64,000 nt of DNA, from positions 124,001 to 188,000 of the forward strand of contig CBDBVB010000006.1 of assembly GCA_965212545.1 (NCBI GenBank), given 5' to 3'. The stretch comes from JABDIP01 sp965212545 (GTDB lineage Bacteria; Pseudomonadota; Alphaproteobacteria; DSM-16000; Inquilinaceae). Numbering within the stretch: position 1 is the first letter of the stretch; the number at the start of each line of letters is the position of its first letter. Of this stretch, positions 19,171 to 28,563 are shown one piece after another. Under the pieces are notes generated by a model. That model saw only the letters and a list, made by a program, of their open reading frames with translations. It had not been told where the DNA came from and did not search any database. The translations under genes were made by a program, and so were the position numbers.

Positions 19171-20143
19171 CGTCCCGCCGGCCAGGTTCGCCGAGTGCCA
19201 GCGCACGTTGATAGACCGCCCGCCGCGGCCGCCCGGAAGCCGCGGCCACGGCGGCGACCGCGTCGCGCAGGCTGAGCCGGGCAAGGGCGTCATGCAGCAT
19301 ACCGTCGAGCTCCGCATCGTCGACGACCGGGACCTCACCGGGCGGCCCGACAACCAGCACGACTTCGCCTTTCGGCGGGCCAGCAGCGCGATAATGCTCG
19401 GCGAGGCTTGCCAGCGTGCCGCGGCGCGCCTCTTCGAACCGCTTGGTCAGCTCCCGCGTGACCGCGGCCTCGCGATCGCCCAGGGTCGCGGCCAGATCGG
19501 CGAGGCTTGCCGGCAGGCGCTTTGCCGATTCGAAAAACACCAGCGTCGCCTGAACCTGGGCCAGCGAGGCAAAGAAGGCGCGCCGTGCCGCCGATCGGGA
19601 CGGCGCGAATCCGGCGAACAGGAAACGGTCGCTGGGCAAACCGGAGAGCAGCAATCCGGCCAGCGGAGCACTCGCCCCCGGCAGGCAGGTGACCGTCAGG
19701 CCCTGATCCTGGGCGGCCCGCACGAGCTTGTACCCGGGGTCGGAGATCAGCGGCGTGCCGGCGTCGGAAACCAGCGCGACCGATTGTCCCTGGGCGATGC
19801 GTTTCAGGATGGCCGGCCGCATCTTGTCGGCATTGTGGTCATGGTAGGAAATCAACGACCCGGAAATGCCATAAAGCCCCAACAGTTTGCCTGTCACGCG
19901 CGTGTCTTCGCACGCGATTGCATCCACCGCCGCAAGCATGTCGAGAGCGCGCAAGGTGATGTCGCGGGCATTGCCGATCGGGACCGCCGTGAGGTACAGC
20001 CCTGGTGGGACCGGTTCGGCCGGTTTACTTGCCCCGACACCGCCGCTAGGGTCGCCCTGCGCTATCCGGCGCCGGGTGGATGGGTCCGCCTCGGCCGGCT
20101 CCGTGTCCGAGGCAGAAATTTGTCGTGGGGGTTGTCGTGTCAC
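19163..20143 (-). CDS. rsmI: 16S rRNA 2'-O-methyltransferase RsmI
   Basis: RsmI methylates the ribose of C1402 in 16S rRNA using S-adenosylmethionine. The SAM-binding tetrapyrrole-methylase fold is clear: GLYLTAVPIGNARDITLRAL, EDTRVTGKLLGLYGI, VALVSDAGTPLISDPGYKLV and LPGASAPLAGLLLSGLP. Homology begins about 46 residues into the frame. No ATG fits well; a GTG at 20143 is chosen, giving 326 residues with a charged leader, while an ATG at 20203 would overlap the divergent gene. It starts an operon with yraN and the BON gene, and is divergent from the LpoA-like gene at 20167. Confidence 0.93.
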   Translation of the reverse strand: MTRQPPRQISASDTEPAEADPSTRRRIAQGDPSGGVGASKPAEPVPPGLYLTAVPIGNARDITLRALDMLAAVDAIACEDTRVTGKLLGLYGISGSLISYHDHNADKMRPAILKRIAQGQSVALVSDAGTPLISDPGYKLVRAAQDQGLTVTCLPGASAPLAGLLLSGLPSDRFLFAGFAPSRSAARRAFFASLAQVQATLVFFESAKRLPASLADLAATLGDREAAVTRELTKRFEEARRGTLASLAEHYRAAGPPKGEVVLVVGPPGEVPVVDDAELDGMLHDALARLSLRDAVAAVAAASGRPRRAVYQRALALGEPGRRDDG

Positions 20144-20166
20144 GTCGGATCGCTGAACCACACTCG

Positions 20167-21354
20167 ATGCCGCGGATCGCAGGGCTGGCGCTGGTGCTCG
20201 CAATTGTGCTGTCCGCCTGCGAGTCGTCCACAGTAGCCGGGACCGGCCAGCCGGTACAGCTACGCGAACCGGGCAGCGAGTCGCTCGGACCGGTGATCGA
20301 CCCCTATGGCCGCAGCAACGCCAACCGCACCCGCGTCGCCATGCTGCTGCCGCTGAGCGGCCGCGGCAGCGATATCGGGCAGGCGATGCTGAACGCCGCC
20401 CAGATGGCGGTGTTCGATGCCGGCGACGACAATTTCGAGCTGATTCCCCGCGACACCGGCGGGACGCCGCGGGGCGCCGCGGAGGCCGCGAGCCTGGCCC
20501 TGACCGAGGGCGCGCAGCTGATCCTGGGTCCGTTCTTCGGCACTTCGGTGCCCGAGGTTCGTACGGTGGCGGAATCCGCCGGCGTCAACGTGATCGCCTT
20601 CACCAGCGACCGGACGGCGGCCGGCCGCAACGTCTTCGTCATGGGTTTCGTGCCGGCCGGTCAGGTCGAGCAGATCGTGCGCTACAGCGTCGAGCAGGGC
20701 CATTTCAATTTCGCCGCCCTGGCGCCGAACAACCCCTACGGCCAGACCGTGGTCGCGGCGCTGGAGGAATCCGCCGCTTCGAGGGGCGCGACGGTCGTCC
20801 GGGTCGAATTCTACGACCCGAACGAGTCCGATCATTCCGCGACGGTCGAGCGGATCGCCGAGCCGGGCCTGTTCGGCACCGTCGAGTACGACGCGATCCT
20901 GATCCCGGAATCAGGACTGAAACTCCGTGCGCTGGCAGCCATGCTGCCATTCTTCGACGTGACCAATGTCCAGCTTCTGGGCACCGGCATCTGGGACGGC
21001 GCCGAACTGGGCCTGGAGCCGGATATGGTGGGCGGCTGGTATGCCGCGCCACAGCCGGAATTGCGGGTCGAGTTCGAGCGACGCTATCGCACGCTGTTCG
21101 GTCAGCCGCCGCCGCGGCTTGCGACGCTCGCCTATGACGCGGTCGCCCTCTCGGCGGCGCTGAGCCGTATGCCGGACCGCCCTGGATTCGACATCCTGAC
21201 GCTGACCAATCCGAGTGGATTCGCCGGTCTCGACGGCGTGTTCCGGTTCCGCCAGGACGGCGTGGTCGAGCGCGCCCTGGCGATCCTGGAAGTGACGTCG
21301 GACGGCTCCATCGTCAGGGTGCCGGCAGCGCAGAGCTTCGTCGCCGGGTCGTAG
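20167..21354 (+). CDS. LpoA-like penicillin-binding protein activator lipoprotein
   Basis: A 395-residue lipoprotein: signal and lipobox (ALVLAIVLSAC) then a periplasmic-binding-protein fold (TRVAMLLPLSGRGSDIGQAM, ILGPFFGTSVPEVRTVAES, AALAPNNPYGQTVVAALE and GLDGVFRFRQDG). LpoA of E. coli activates the glycan synthase PBP1A from the outer membrane. Homologs next to rsmI-yraN are common, since lpoA (yraM) lies between them in many genomes. The start at 20167 is supported by the signal peptide. A strong hairpin follows the stop. Confidence 0.88.
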   Translation: MPRIAGLALVLAIVLSACESSTVAGTGQPVQLREPGSESLGPVIDPYGRSNANRTRVAMLLPLSGRGSDIGQAMLNAAQMAVFDAGDDNFELIPRDTGGTPRGAAEAASLALTEGAQLILGPFFGTSVPEVRTVAESAGVNVIAFTSDRTAAGRNVFVMGFVPAGQVEQIVRYSVEQGHFNFAALAPNNPYGQTVVAALEESAASRGATVVRVEFYDPNESDHSATVERIAEPGLFGTVEYDAILIPESGLKLRALAAMLPFFDVTNVQLLGTGIWDGAELGLEPDMVGGWYAAPQPELRVEFERRYRTLFGQPPPRLATLAYDAVALSAALSRMPDRPGFDILTLTNPSGFAGLDGVFRFRQDGVVERALAILEVTSDGSIVRVPAAQSFVAGS

Positions 21355-21364
21355 ATCGAGATCG

Positions 21365-21387
21365 GATGAGATTGAATCGATCTCATC
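21365..21387. repeat. Hairpin after the LpoA-like gene, possibly of the intergenic repeat type
   Basis: GATGAGAT and ATCTCATC form an 8-bp stem with a 7-base loop. The following bases, including TCTAGAG at 21413-21419, resemble the layout of the repeats at 37631 and 46759, though the match is loose. Confidence 0.4.
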
Positions 21388-21428
21388 TGTGACTCTTGAT
21401 CCAGATGAGCAATCTAGAGGCTGACTCA

Positions 21429-21455
21429 CGCTTCACACCGATCCGGTGTGAAGCG
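21429..21455. terminator. Strong hairpin between convergent genes
   Basis: CGCTTCACACCG at 21429-21440 pairs perfectly with 21444-21455, a 12-bp stem with a 3-base loop. It lies between the convergent LpoA-like and sensor genes and probably ends transcription from one or both sides. There is only a short T run after it. Confidence 0.7.
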
Positions 21456-21494
21456 TTCAATCTCTAACCAACTGACCGATACTCGGACCGGCTC

Positions 21495-22772
21495 CTACCT
21501 CGCCGATTTCAGGCCGGCCATGCATCGCTCGGGAGATTCAGCGCCGACGACTCGCTCGGCCGGAAAGTCGATGGTGACCAATGTCCCCTTTTCGGCCTGG
21601 CTGTCGATTCGCATCTCGCCATCGTGCAGCTTGACCATGGCGGCGGTCAGCGATAGGCCGAGGCCGGTGCCTTCGTAGGTGCGATCGAGACCGGATTCGA
21701 GCTGGCTGAACGGCTTAAGGGCCAGCGGCACCTTGTCGGCCGGCATGCCGACACCGGTGTCCTTGACCGAGAGCCGCACGCCGCCGTCGCAGGTGCAGGC
21801 GGCAAGCGTGATGCGACCGCCACGCGGCGTGAACTTGATCGCGTTCGACATCAGGTTGAGGACCATCTGCTTGAGCGCACGGCCGTCCGCCATCATCGCC
21901 GGCAGGTCATCGGGAATGTTGGCGCGGAACTCATGCCCGGCCTGATTTATCTGCCGCTCGACCAGTCGGACCGCATCGAAAACAAGCTCGCGCATGTCGA
22001 TGCGCTCTTCCTGCAGCTCATAGTGGCCCACCTCGACCTTGGTTAGGTCGAGAATGTCGTTGATCACGGCCAGCAAATGCGTGCCGCAATCATGGATGTC
22101 GTCCACATAACCGCGATACCGGTCATTGCCCATCGGGCCCAGGGTTTCTGATTTGATCATCTCGGAAAACCCGATGACGGCGTTGAGCGGGGTACGCAGT
22201 TCATGGCTCATATTGGCCAGGAAGTTCGATTTCGCCAGGTCGGCATGCTCGGCGAGTTCCTTCGCCGTCACAAGCGCCTTCTCAGCCGCCCATTTGGCCG
22301 TCAGCGCATTGGCGAATTGCTCCAGTTCGGCCGCCTGAACCGGCTTCTGGCAATACAGAAACTTGTCCGCCGGCCGGACCCGCTTGGCGATCTCCCCGGC
22401 CTGCACATCGGCGTAACCGGTCACGATTACGATATTGACGTTGGGATCGAGCTCTCGGATGCGTTCAGCAGCCTGGACACCATCCAACCCCGGCGGCATG
22501 CGGATATCCAGGAAGGCAACCGAAAAGGGCTCGCCGGCCTCAACCGCGTCACGGACCGCGGCCACCGCCTCCTCGCCCTGATGGCAGAGCGTGAGTTCGA
22601 AGTCGGCCTCGTCATCGTCCGCCGTCGTCGCACCGAACAGCTCGCTGTCCAGGGTCGCGAGCCGCTCGGCGACCTCACTTTCGTCGTCGGACGATCCGAG
22701 CACGCTCGAATATCCTTCGAGGATGCCGTCCTCATCATCGGCCACCAGAATCCTGAAACGATCGGCCGTCAT
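21495..22772 (-). CDS. Receiver-histidine kinase (REC-HisKA-HATPase)
   Basis: A 425-residue signalling protein with the receiver domain first (FRILVADDED; phosphoacceptor Asp89 in SVAFLDIRMPPGLDG; Lys in FLYCQKPV) and a kinase after it (His190 in NMSHELRTPLNAVIGFSE, N-box LNLMSNAIKF, DTGVGM, and GTGLGLSLTAAM). The receiver contains an insertion of about 30 acidic residues (27-58) seen in a known subset of such receivers. It is soluble, with no input domain. The start at 22772 lies 13 bp after the sensor kinase stop, so the two are an operon, and phosphate could pass between them. The output is unknown; no DNA-binding domain is present. Confidence 0.9.
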   Translation of the reverse strand: MTADRFRILVADDEDGILEGYSSVLGSSDDESEVAERLATLDSELFGATTADDDEADFELTLCHQGEEAVAAVRDAVEAGEPFSVAFLDIRMPPGLDGVQAAERIRELDPNVNIVIVTGYADVQAGEIAKRVRPADKFLYCQKPVQAAELEQFANALTAKWAAEKALVTAKELAEHADLAKSNFLANMSHELRTPLNAVIGFSEMIKSETLGPMGNDRYRGYVDDIHDCGTHLLAVINDILDLTKVEVGHYELQEERIDMRELVFDAVRLVERQINQAGHEFRANIPDDLPAMMADGRALKQMVLNLMSNAIKFTPRGGRITLAACTCDGGVRLSVKDTGVGMPADKVPLALKPFSQLESGLDRTYEGTGLGLSLTAAMVKLHDGEMRIDSQAEKGTLVTIDFPAERVVGAESPERCMAGLKSAR

Positions 22773-22785
22773 CGCGGTCACTCCA

Positions 22786-24696
22786 TCACGCAGCGGATTC
22801 AAGGACCGACTTGGTCGGCAGAACGATATGCATGGCCGCTCCTTTCCCGTCGCCCTTGCTCTCGGCATGAATGCGTCCATTGAACGTCGCTACGGTATTG
22901 GCACACCAATGCAGCCCGAAACCGCCCTTGCCGCCGCCCTTGGTCGTGTAGCCGCGTTCGAAAATGTGCGGAATGACATCGGCCGCGATGCCGACCCCGT
23001 TGTCGCGGACCTCCACGGCGACTTCTTCGCCGCCGTCGCTGGCGCGCCGTGTCGACGCGACAATCTCGATCCGGCCGTTGTCAATGCCACTTGTCTTGAT
23101 CGCCTCGGCACTGTTGATCAGCAGATTGTTGACGATTTGGGTAAGCACGAAGCGGTCGCCTTGGACCGTACCCAGCGCCTCGACGCTTGGACCGACCTCG
23201 ATTTCGATTCCGCTGTTCTCGGCGTCCGGCATCAGCGAAATCGCCCTTGTGACGACATCGGACAGCGACAAACGCTCGATGACACGTCTGGTGCGGCTGA
23301 ACCGGTCCTGCTCGCCCAGAACGTCCTCGACGCGCGCCAACTGCTGCGCCATTGCGTCGATATCCGCAAGCGCCTTCTTGTCGCCGTGTGCGCCTTCGCC
23401 CAGTGAAAGCCGCAGATACTGGACCAGCTTTGCAGAACGCTCGGAGAGCGTCTCGTCCGCGGACAGTTCCTCGAAGGCCTGTGCGACCTTGCTGTCGGTC
23501 GGGGCGGTCAGGGTTTTCCGCAGCCGGCCGATGCGCATTGTGAACGGGCTCAGCTGGTTGCGGATGTTGTGCAGGACGCCGGCCGCCATTTCAGCGATGC
23601 CGGCCTTGTAGGATTGATCGACCAATTCCTGCCGCGCCGATTCGAGCTGCCCGAGCATCCGGTCAAATTCGGTCGACAGGATGCCGACTTCGTCATCCCG
23701 GTGCATCGGCTCCCGCCGCGACATATCCCCGGTCCGTTTGATCGTCAGGACGTGCTCGGTCAGTACGGCAATCGGCTTCAGCACCACGCGCTGCAACAGC
23801 ATTCCGATGACCAACGTGACCAGAATCCCCACGGCCAGCAGGGACAACATGGCGTATTGTGTCGTCCGCTTGCCGATTGCAGAGATATCCTGCGGCGTCA
23901 TGACGTTCAGCACGCCGATCACCGTGCCGTTCAGGTCGCGAACAGCCGCGTAGGTGGTGATGACGTCGCCATCTTCAATGGAATGATATTGCCCTTCCGC
24001 TGCGAACCCGCCCAACTCGTGAAGGGTCGCTTCCGATAGCCGGTGCCCTTCGGTTTCATGGAAGTGGAACGCGACGTGGGTCTGCTCCTGCAGCGCCTCG
24101 AGCATGGCGTCGTCGAGAACCCGACCGACCACCATCATTCCCACATTGCCGAGGTCGCTTTCATCGGTCGGCAGGATTCGCGTCGACGCGAACAGCAGCG
24201 GCGCGCCAACGGACGATATGATGCCCGACGTGATGGACGTCGGTTCCGCCTGCAGGAAGACCGGCGAGCCGGCCGCGAAGACATCGCCTGACAGGATCTG
24301 CTCTGCCGGGATCTCCTCCTCCTCTTCGAGATCCGCCGCCATGCCCCAGAGCACCGCGCCGGAGGCGTCGAAGAAATACATGAAGTCCAGGTCGAGCGCC
24401 GTCAGGCTCTCCAGGTACAGATTTGTTTCGATATACTCATCGCGCGCGCCGGCAGGCTCGTCGAGGGCGAACTCGTATGTGTCGTCCCACCGGGCCCAGT
24501 CATGCAAGGTGAGCCGCATATAGTTGAGATCGCCATCGATGGCATCGATCACGCGGCGCACGTTCTGATCGGCCGTGTCCCTCTCGAGCTGCGCGAAGGC
24601 CGGCATGACCGTCGTCCTGAGCACCGCGTAGTTGAGCACGACCGACAAAGTGATGACCGCCGCCAAGACAAGGGCGACTTTGATGACCAGACGCAT
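22786..24696 (-). CDS. Membrane sensor histidine kinase with CHASE4-type periplasmic domain
   Basis: A 636-residue kinase: membrane helix 1 (about 5-27), a large periplasmic CHASE4-like region (to about 280; LHDWARWDDTYEF and DLDFMYFFDASGAVLWG are typical), helix 2 (281-303), HAMP (300-352), a His-containing segment (His376 in MAAGVLHNIRNQLSPF) and an ATPase domain (NNLLINSAEAI, DNGVGI, GFGLH). It would sense an external small molecule or stress and signal to the receiver-kinase 13 bp downstream. Operon order is sensor first. The upstream 274 bp is AT-rich and holds the promoter. Confidence 0.9.
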   Translation of the reverse strand: MRLVIKVALVLAAVITLSVVLNYAVLRTTVMPAFAQLERDTADQNVRRVIDAIDGDLNYMRLTLHDWARWDDTYEFALDEPAGARDEYIETNLYLESLTALDLDFMYFFDASGAVLWGMAADLEEEEEIPAEQILSGDVFAAGSPVFLQAEPTSITSGIISSVGAPLLFASTRILPTDESDLGNVGMMVVGRVLDDAMLEALQEQTHVAFHFHETEGHRLSEATLHELGGFAAEGQYHSIEDGDVITTYAAVRDLNGTVIGVLNVMTPQDISAIGKRTTQYAMLSLLAVGILVTLVIGMLLQRVVLKPIAVLTEHVLTIKRTGDMSRREPMHRDDEVGILSTEFDRMLGQLESARQELVDQSYKAGIAEMAAGVLHNIRNQLSPFTMRIGRLRKTLTAPTDSKVAQAFEELSADETLSERSAKLVQYLRLSLGEGAHGDKKALADIDAMAQQLARVEDVLGEQDRFSRTRRVIERLSLSDVVTRAISLMPDAENSGIEIEVGPSVEALGTVQGDRFVLTQIVNNLLINSAEAIKTSGIDNGRIEIVASTRRASDGGEEVAVEVRDNGVGIAADVIPHIFERGYTTKGGGKGGFGLHWCANTVATFNGRIHAESKGDGKGAAMHIVLPTKSVLESAA

Positions 24697-24970
24697 CGTG
24701 AGCCTTTAGAGAATCCAGATTCGCAAGCGATGCCAAATCTACTTTTCGAAATTTAAGAAACCAACAATCGTTGTCATAACCGTTGGCAATCAGTATTTAA
24801 TCGATATTTCAAGTTATCTAGTATTGAATCGACTCATCCAATATCTTTAGTATATTCTATCGTTTTTCGCTTAAAGTGCGAGTGGGGTAGATTAGGCGGA
24901 AGAGGCGATCGGCGGTTGCGCGATGAGCCCCTCCAGAACAATCGGCCTACCAATGCGCGGCCAACCCGGA
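24697..24970. other. AT-rich regulatory gap upstream of the sensor kinase
   Basis: This stretch is far richer in A and T than its surroundings, especially 24720-24880, with runs such as TATTTAATCGAT and TATATTCTATCG. No gene is visible. It separates the divergently placed end of hemW (24971) from the kinase start (24696) and most likely carries the kinase promoter and regulator sites. The 12-mer TATTTAATCGAT also occurs in the gap after the LuxR-type gene near 1782. Confidence 0.5.
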
Positions 24971-26140
24971 CTATGTCAGCAACGCCGCGAGCACGGCATT
25001 CAAACGTCTCCGGCCTGCCGGCGTGGCGCACAAGCGCCTACGATCCAGCGTCACGAAATCGCCGGCGACGAGCCGGCCGAGCACCTTGGGGTCGATCTGC
25101 GCTTCGATATCGCGGCCGGTTTCCGACAGTATGCGCTGGCGCGAGACGCCCTCTCCGAGCCGCAGTCCCATCATCAGCAATTCCGCAAGCCGATCGCCTG
25201 GGGCGACGGCCTCGCGCGGCGCCTCGGCATGGCCGGCGCGTTCGACGCGCTCGAGCCAGATCTCCGGCGCCCGATGGGTTCGGGTGGCCCATTTTGATCC
25301 GTCGGCACGGGTCAGTCGACCATGCGCGCCGGGTCCGATGCCGGCATAGTCGCCATAGCGCCAATAGACCAGATTGTGCCGTGATTCCTGGCCCTTTCGG
25401 GCATGGTTGGAGATCTCGTAGGCCGGCAGCCCGGCATCGCCCAGCACCCGCTGCGTGGCGTCGAAGAGGCCCGCCTGGGTGTCGGTGTCCGGCATGCCGA
25501 GTTCGCCGCGCTCATGCAGCGTGTGGAACTGGGTGCCGGGCTCGATGGTGAGCTGATAGACAGAAAGGTGACCCTCGGCATACGCAAGCGCCTGGTCCAG
25601 TTCCGCCACCCATTGTGAGACCGTCTGACCCGGCCGGGCATAGATCAGGTCGAAGCTGTAGCGCTCGAAGCGCCGCGCCGCCTCGGCCACCGCCGACAAC
25701 GCCTCCGCCGCCGAGTGGCCCCGCCCCAGAAAGGCGAGCGCGGAATCGTCCAGCGCCTGCACGCCCAGGGATACCCGGTTGACGCCGGCGGCGGCGAAAC
25801 CATCGAAAGTGCCGCTCTCGACCGAGGTCGGATTGGCTTCCAGGGTGATCTCGACATCCGGCGCCATGGTCCAGCGTTCGGCCACGCGGTCGATGACCGC
25901 CGCCGCCGTGGCCGGCGCCATCAGCGACGGCGTGCCGCCGCCGAAGAAGATCGAGCCGACCGTCCGGCCGGCGGTCTGATCGGCGAAATGATCGAGCTCG
26001 CGCAGCAGGGCGCGGCGCCAGCGATCATGGTCGATCGCATCACGGACATGGGAATTGAAGTCGCAATAGGGGCATTTCGACCGGCAGAAGGGCCAGTGCA
26101 CATAGACCCCGAAACCGGGATCGTCGCCGGACCTCGTCAT
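24971..26140 (-). CDS. hemW: Radical SAM protein HemW (haem chaperone)
   Basis: A 389-residue protein with the radical SAM cluster Cys19-Cys23-Cys26 (WPFCRSKCPYCDF), GSIFFGGGTPSLM, SLGVQALDDSALAFLGRGHS and the C-terminal HemW part (ISNHARKGQESRHNLVYW). HemW was long annotated as oxygen-independent coproporphyrinogen oxidase; it lacks the extra Cys of HemN (HemN has CxxxCxxCxC) and is thought to deliver haem. Cytoplasmic, iron-sulphur and SAM dependent. Its ATG overlaps the rdgB stop (ATGA), a common pairing. Confidence 0.93.
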   Translation of the reverse strand: MTRSGDDPGFGVYVHWPFCRSKCPYCDFNSHVRDAIDHDRWRRALLRELDHFADQTAGRTVGSIFFGGGTPSLMAPATAAAVIDRVAERWTMAPDVEITLEANPTSVESGTFDGFAAAGVNRVSLGVQALDDSALAFLGRGHSAAEALSAVAEAARRFERYSFDLIYARPGQTVSQWVAELDQALAYAEGHLSVYQLTIEPGTQFHTLHERGELGMPDTDTQAGLFDATQRVLGDAGLPAYEISNHARKGQESRHNLVYWRYGDYAGIGPGAHGRLTRADGSKWATRTHRAPEIWLERVERAGHAEAPREAVAPGDRLAELLMMGLRLGEGVSRQRILSETGRDIEAQIDPKVLGRLVAGDFVTLDRRRLCATPAGRRRLNAVLAALLT

Positions 26141-26748
26141 CCGTCGAAGCAGCGCGCCAGGAGCTGCCGGAAAGCGTCGGCGCGATGGCTGATCCGATGC
26201 TTGTCGGCCGGCGCCATCTCGCCGAATGTGATGTCGTGGCCGGTCGGCTCGAACATCGGATCATATCCGAAGCCGCGATCGCCGCGCCGCGGCCAGACCA
26301 GCCGGCCCTGCACCCGTCCCTCGACCGTTTCGCAATGGCCGTCCGGCCAGCCCAGCGCCAGGGCGCAGGCGAAATAGGCGGCGCGATCGGCGGACCGTTC
26401 TGCCAGTTCCGCCTGCAACCGCTCCATGGCGCGGCCGAAATCGCGGCTGCCGTCCGGCTGCTCTGCCCAGCGAGCCGAGTGGATGCCGGGCTGGCCGCCG
26501 AGCGCCGGCACCACCAGGCCGCTGTCGTCGGCCAGAGCCGGCTGGCCGGTCGCGCCGGCCACGAACCGGGCCTTCAGCTCGGCGTTGGCAGCGAAGCTGT
26601 CGCCGGTCTCCTCGGGATCGGAGAGGCCGAAATCGCGCGCCGAGGGGAATTGCCGCACCCGCCCGGCGAGCAGATCGGCGATCTCGGTCACCTTGCCCGG
26701 ATTGTGGCTGGCGATCACCAGGGTATCGCCGGAGAAGTGTCTGGCCAT
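26137..26748 (-). CDS. rdgB: dITP/XTP pyrophosphatase RdgB
   Basis: A 203-residue Ham1-family enzyme that removes non-canonical purine triphosphates (dITP, XTP) from the nucleotide pool, producing pyrophosphate. Motifs: LVIASHNPGKVTEIADLL at the start, ALADDSGLVVPALGG, GIHSARWA, and FGYDPMFEP with FGEMAPADKHRISHRADAF. It is first of the rdgB-hemW pair. In related genomes rph is directly upstream; here a dehydrogenase gene on the opposite strand lies between them. Confidence 0.96.
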   Translation of the reverse strand: MARHFSGDTLVIASHNPGKVTEIADLLAGRVRQFPSARDFGLSDPEETGDSFAANAELKARFVAGATGQPALADDSGLVVPALGGQPGIHSARWAEQPDGSRDFGRAMERLQAELAERSADRAAYFACALALGWPDGHCETVEGRVQGRLVWPRRGDRGFGYDPMFEPTGHDITFGEMAPADKHRISHRADAFRQLLARCFDG

Positions 26749-26873
26749 GCGCGCCTAATGGGCGATCCGGGCGGCGATGTCAAAGGGGAACATCGAAGGC
26801 TCGCATCGCGGCCGCCGGATGCTATGGTCCCGCGCTCGAACAGCACTGACTGAAAAGACCAAAGAGGCACAAC

Positions 26874-27743
26874 ATGAAGGTCGCATTCCTCGGCATGGGC
26901 GTGATGGGGGCGCCGATGGCCGGACACCTCGCCGCCGCCGGCCATGACGTCACCGTGTACAACCGCACCGCCGCGAAGGCCGAGGCCTGGACCAAGGCCC
27001 ATAGCGGCGCGTCGGCGGCGACGCCGGCCGAGGCGGCGCACGGCGCCGCCATCGTGTTCGCCTGCGTCGGCAATGACGACGATGTCCGCAGCGTGGTCTA
27101 TGGCGATGACGGGGCCTTTGCCGGCATGGAGTCCGGAGCCATCTTCGTCGATCACACGACCGCCTCGGCGGCCCTGGCACGGGAGCTTGACGACGCCGCC
27201 AAGGGCAGGGGCGTCGCCTTTCTGGACGCGCCGGTGTCCGGCGGCCAGGCCGGGGCCGAGAACGGCCAGCTCACCGTGATGGTCGGCGGAGAGGCATCGA
27301 CCTTCGAGACCGCCAAGCCGGTGATCGACCACTTCGCCAAGGCCTGCACGCTGATGGGTCCGGCCGGATCGGGGCAGCTGACCAAGATGGTCAACCAGAT
27401 CTGCATCGCCGGCCTGGTCCAGGCCTTGTCCGAGGGGCTGAACTTCGCCCAGAAGGCAGGGCTGGACGGCGACCGCGTTCTGGACGTGATCTCTAAGGGC
27501 GCGGCGCAGTCCTGGCAGATGGAGAATCGCGGCTCGACGATGCTGCGCGGCGAGTTCGAATTCGGATTTGCGGTCGATTGGATGCGCAAGGACCTCTCGA
27601 TCGTCCTCGACGAGGCGCGCCGCAACGGCGCCCGGGTTCCCGTGACCGCCGTGGTCGACCAGTTCTACGCCGCAATCCAGGCCTGCGGCGGCAGCCGTTG
27701 GGACACCTCCAGCCTGATCGAGCTGTTGCGGGACAAGAGCTAG
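26874..27743 (+). CDS. 3-hydroxyisobutyrate dehydrogenase-family oxidoreductase
   Basis: A 289-residue beta-hydroxyacid dehydrogenase: the Rossmann start MKVAFLGMGVMGAPMAGHLA, substrate motif DAPVSGGQAGAENGQL, and catalytic Lys171 in GQLTKMVNQI. Relatives reduce tartronate semialdehyde, succinic semialdehyde or 3-hydroxyisobutyrate; the substrate is not clear. AGAGG precedes the ATG by seven bases. It is inserted on the opposite strand between rph and rdgB, which are adjacent in many alphaproteobacteria, and its stop overlaps the rph stop by 4 bp. Confidence 0.9.
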   Translation: MKVAFLGMGVMGAPMAGHLAAAGHDVTVYNRTAAKAEAWTKAHSGASAATPAEAAHGAAIVFACVGNDDDVRSVVYGDDGAFAGMESGAIFVDHTTASAALARELDDAAKGRGVAFLDAPVSGGQAGAENGQLTVMVGGEASTFETAKPVIDHFAKACTLMGPAGSGQLTKMVNQICIAGLVQALSEGLNFAQKAGLDGDRVLDVISKGAAQSWQMENRGSTMLRGEFEFGFAVDWMRKDLSIVLDEARRNGARVPVTAVVDQFYAAIQACGGSRWDTSSLIELLRDKS

Positions 27744-28453
27744 GCCAGAACCGCCTTCTGGATCTCCACCAGTTCGGCGATGCCCTTGCGGGCGAGGGCC
27801 AGGAGTTCGGAGAACGCCTCTTCCGAGAAGGGCTCGGTCTCGGCCGTGCCCTGGATCTCGACGATGCCGCCACCGCCGGTCAGGACGAAATTGGCGTCCG
27901 CCTGCGCCGAGCTGTCTTCCTGATAGTCCAAATCAAGCAGACCCTGACCGCCGCAGATCCCGCAGGATACCGCCGCCACGTGGTCGGTCAGCGGGATCGT
28001 CTTGATCGCCTTGATGTCGCGCAGATGCCGGAAGGCTACGGCCAGGGCGACGAAACTGCCGGTGATCGCCGCGGTGCGGGTGCCGCCATCGGCCTGCAGC
28101 ACGTCGCAATCGATGCGGATCTGCAACTCGCCCAGGGCTTTCAGATCGGTGACCGCGCGCAGGGATCGGCCGATCAGCCGCTGGATTTCCTGGGTGCGGC
28201 CGGTCTGCTTGCCGCGGCTCGCTTCGCGATCGGTGCGGCGGTCTGTGGCCCGCGGCAGCATGCCGTATTCAGCGGTCACCCAACCCTTGCCGCCGCCCTT
28301 CAGCCAGGGCGGCACCCGCTCCTCGACAGACGCGGTACACAGCACATGGGTGTCGCCGAATCGGGCCAGACACGCCCCTTCAGCGTATTTGTTCACATCG
28401 ATTTCAAGCGTAACGGGCCGGAGTGCGTCCGGAGACCGCCCGGATCGGTGCAT
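27740..28453 (-). CDS. rph: Ribonuclease PH
   Basis: A 237-residue phosphorolytic 3' exoribonuclease that trims tRNA precursors. Typical blocks: RSPDALRPVTLEIDVNKYAEG, GDTHVLCTASVEERVPPWLKG, GWVTAEYGMLPRATDRRTDRE, RTQEIQRLIGRSLRAV and DCDVLQADGGTRTAAITGS. Normal family length. It is divergent from hrcA, 191 bp apart, a conserved arrangement. The stop overlaps that of the opposing dehydrogenase. Confidence 0.96.
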   Translation of the reverse strand: MHRSGRSPDALRPVTLEIDVNKYAEGACLARFGDTHVLCTASVEERVPPWLKGGGKGWVTAEYGMLPRATDRRTDREASRGKQTGRTQEIQRLIGRSLRAVTDLKALGELQIRIDCDVLQADGGTRTAAITGSFVALAVAFRHLRDIKAIKTIPLTDHVAAVSCGICGGQGLLDLDYQEDSSAQADANFVLTGGGGIVEIQGTAETEPFSEEAFSELLALARKGIAELVEIQKAVLA

Positions 28454-28563
28454 ATCGCCGCTTTCCTTTGGTGTTCGCAGCGGTGCAAGCTATCCTTCGC
28501 GCCGTCTGGCGTCCAGTGCGCCGGAGCGTGGATGGGCGGCATGGACGATGGGCAGTAATCCGG

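Noticed and set aside
24780..24860. CtrA-like TTAA-N7-TTCA near the sensor kinase promoter
   Set aside because: One mismatch in the second half-site within a generally AT-rich stretch; not distinctive enough to call.
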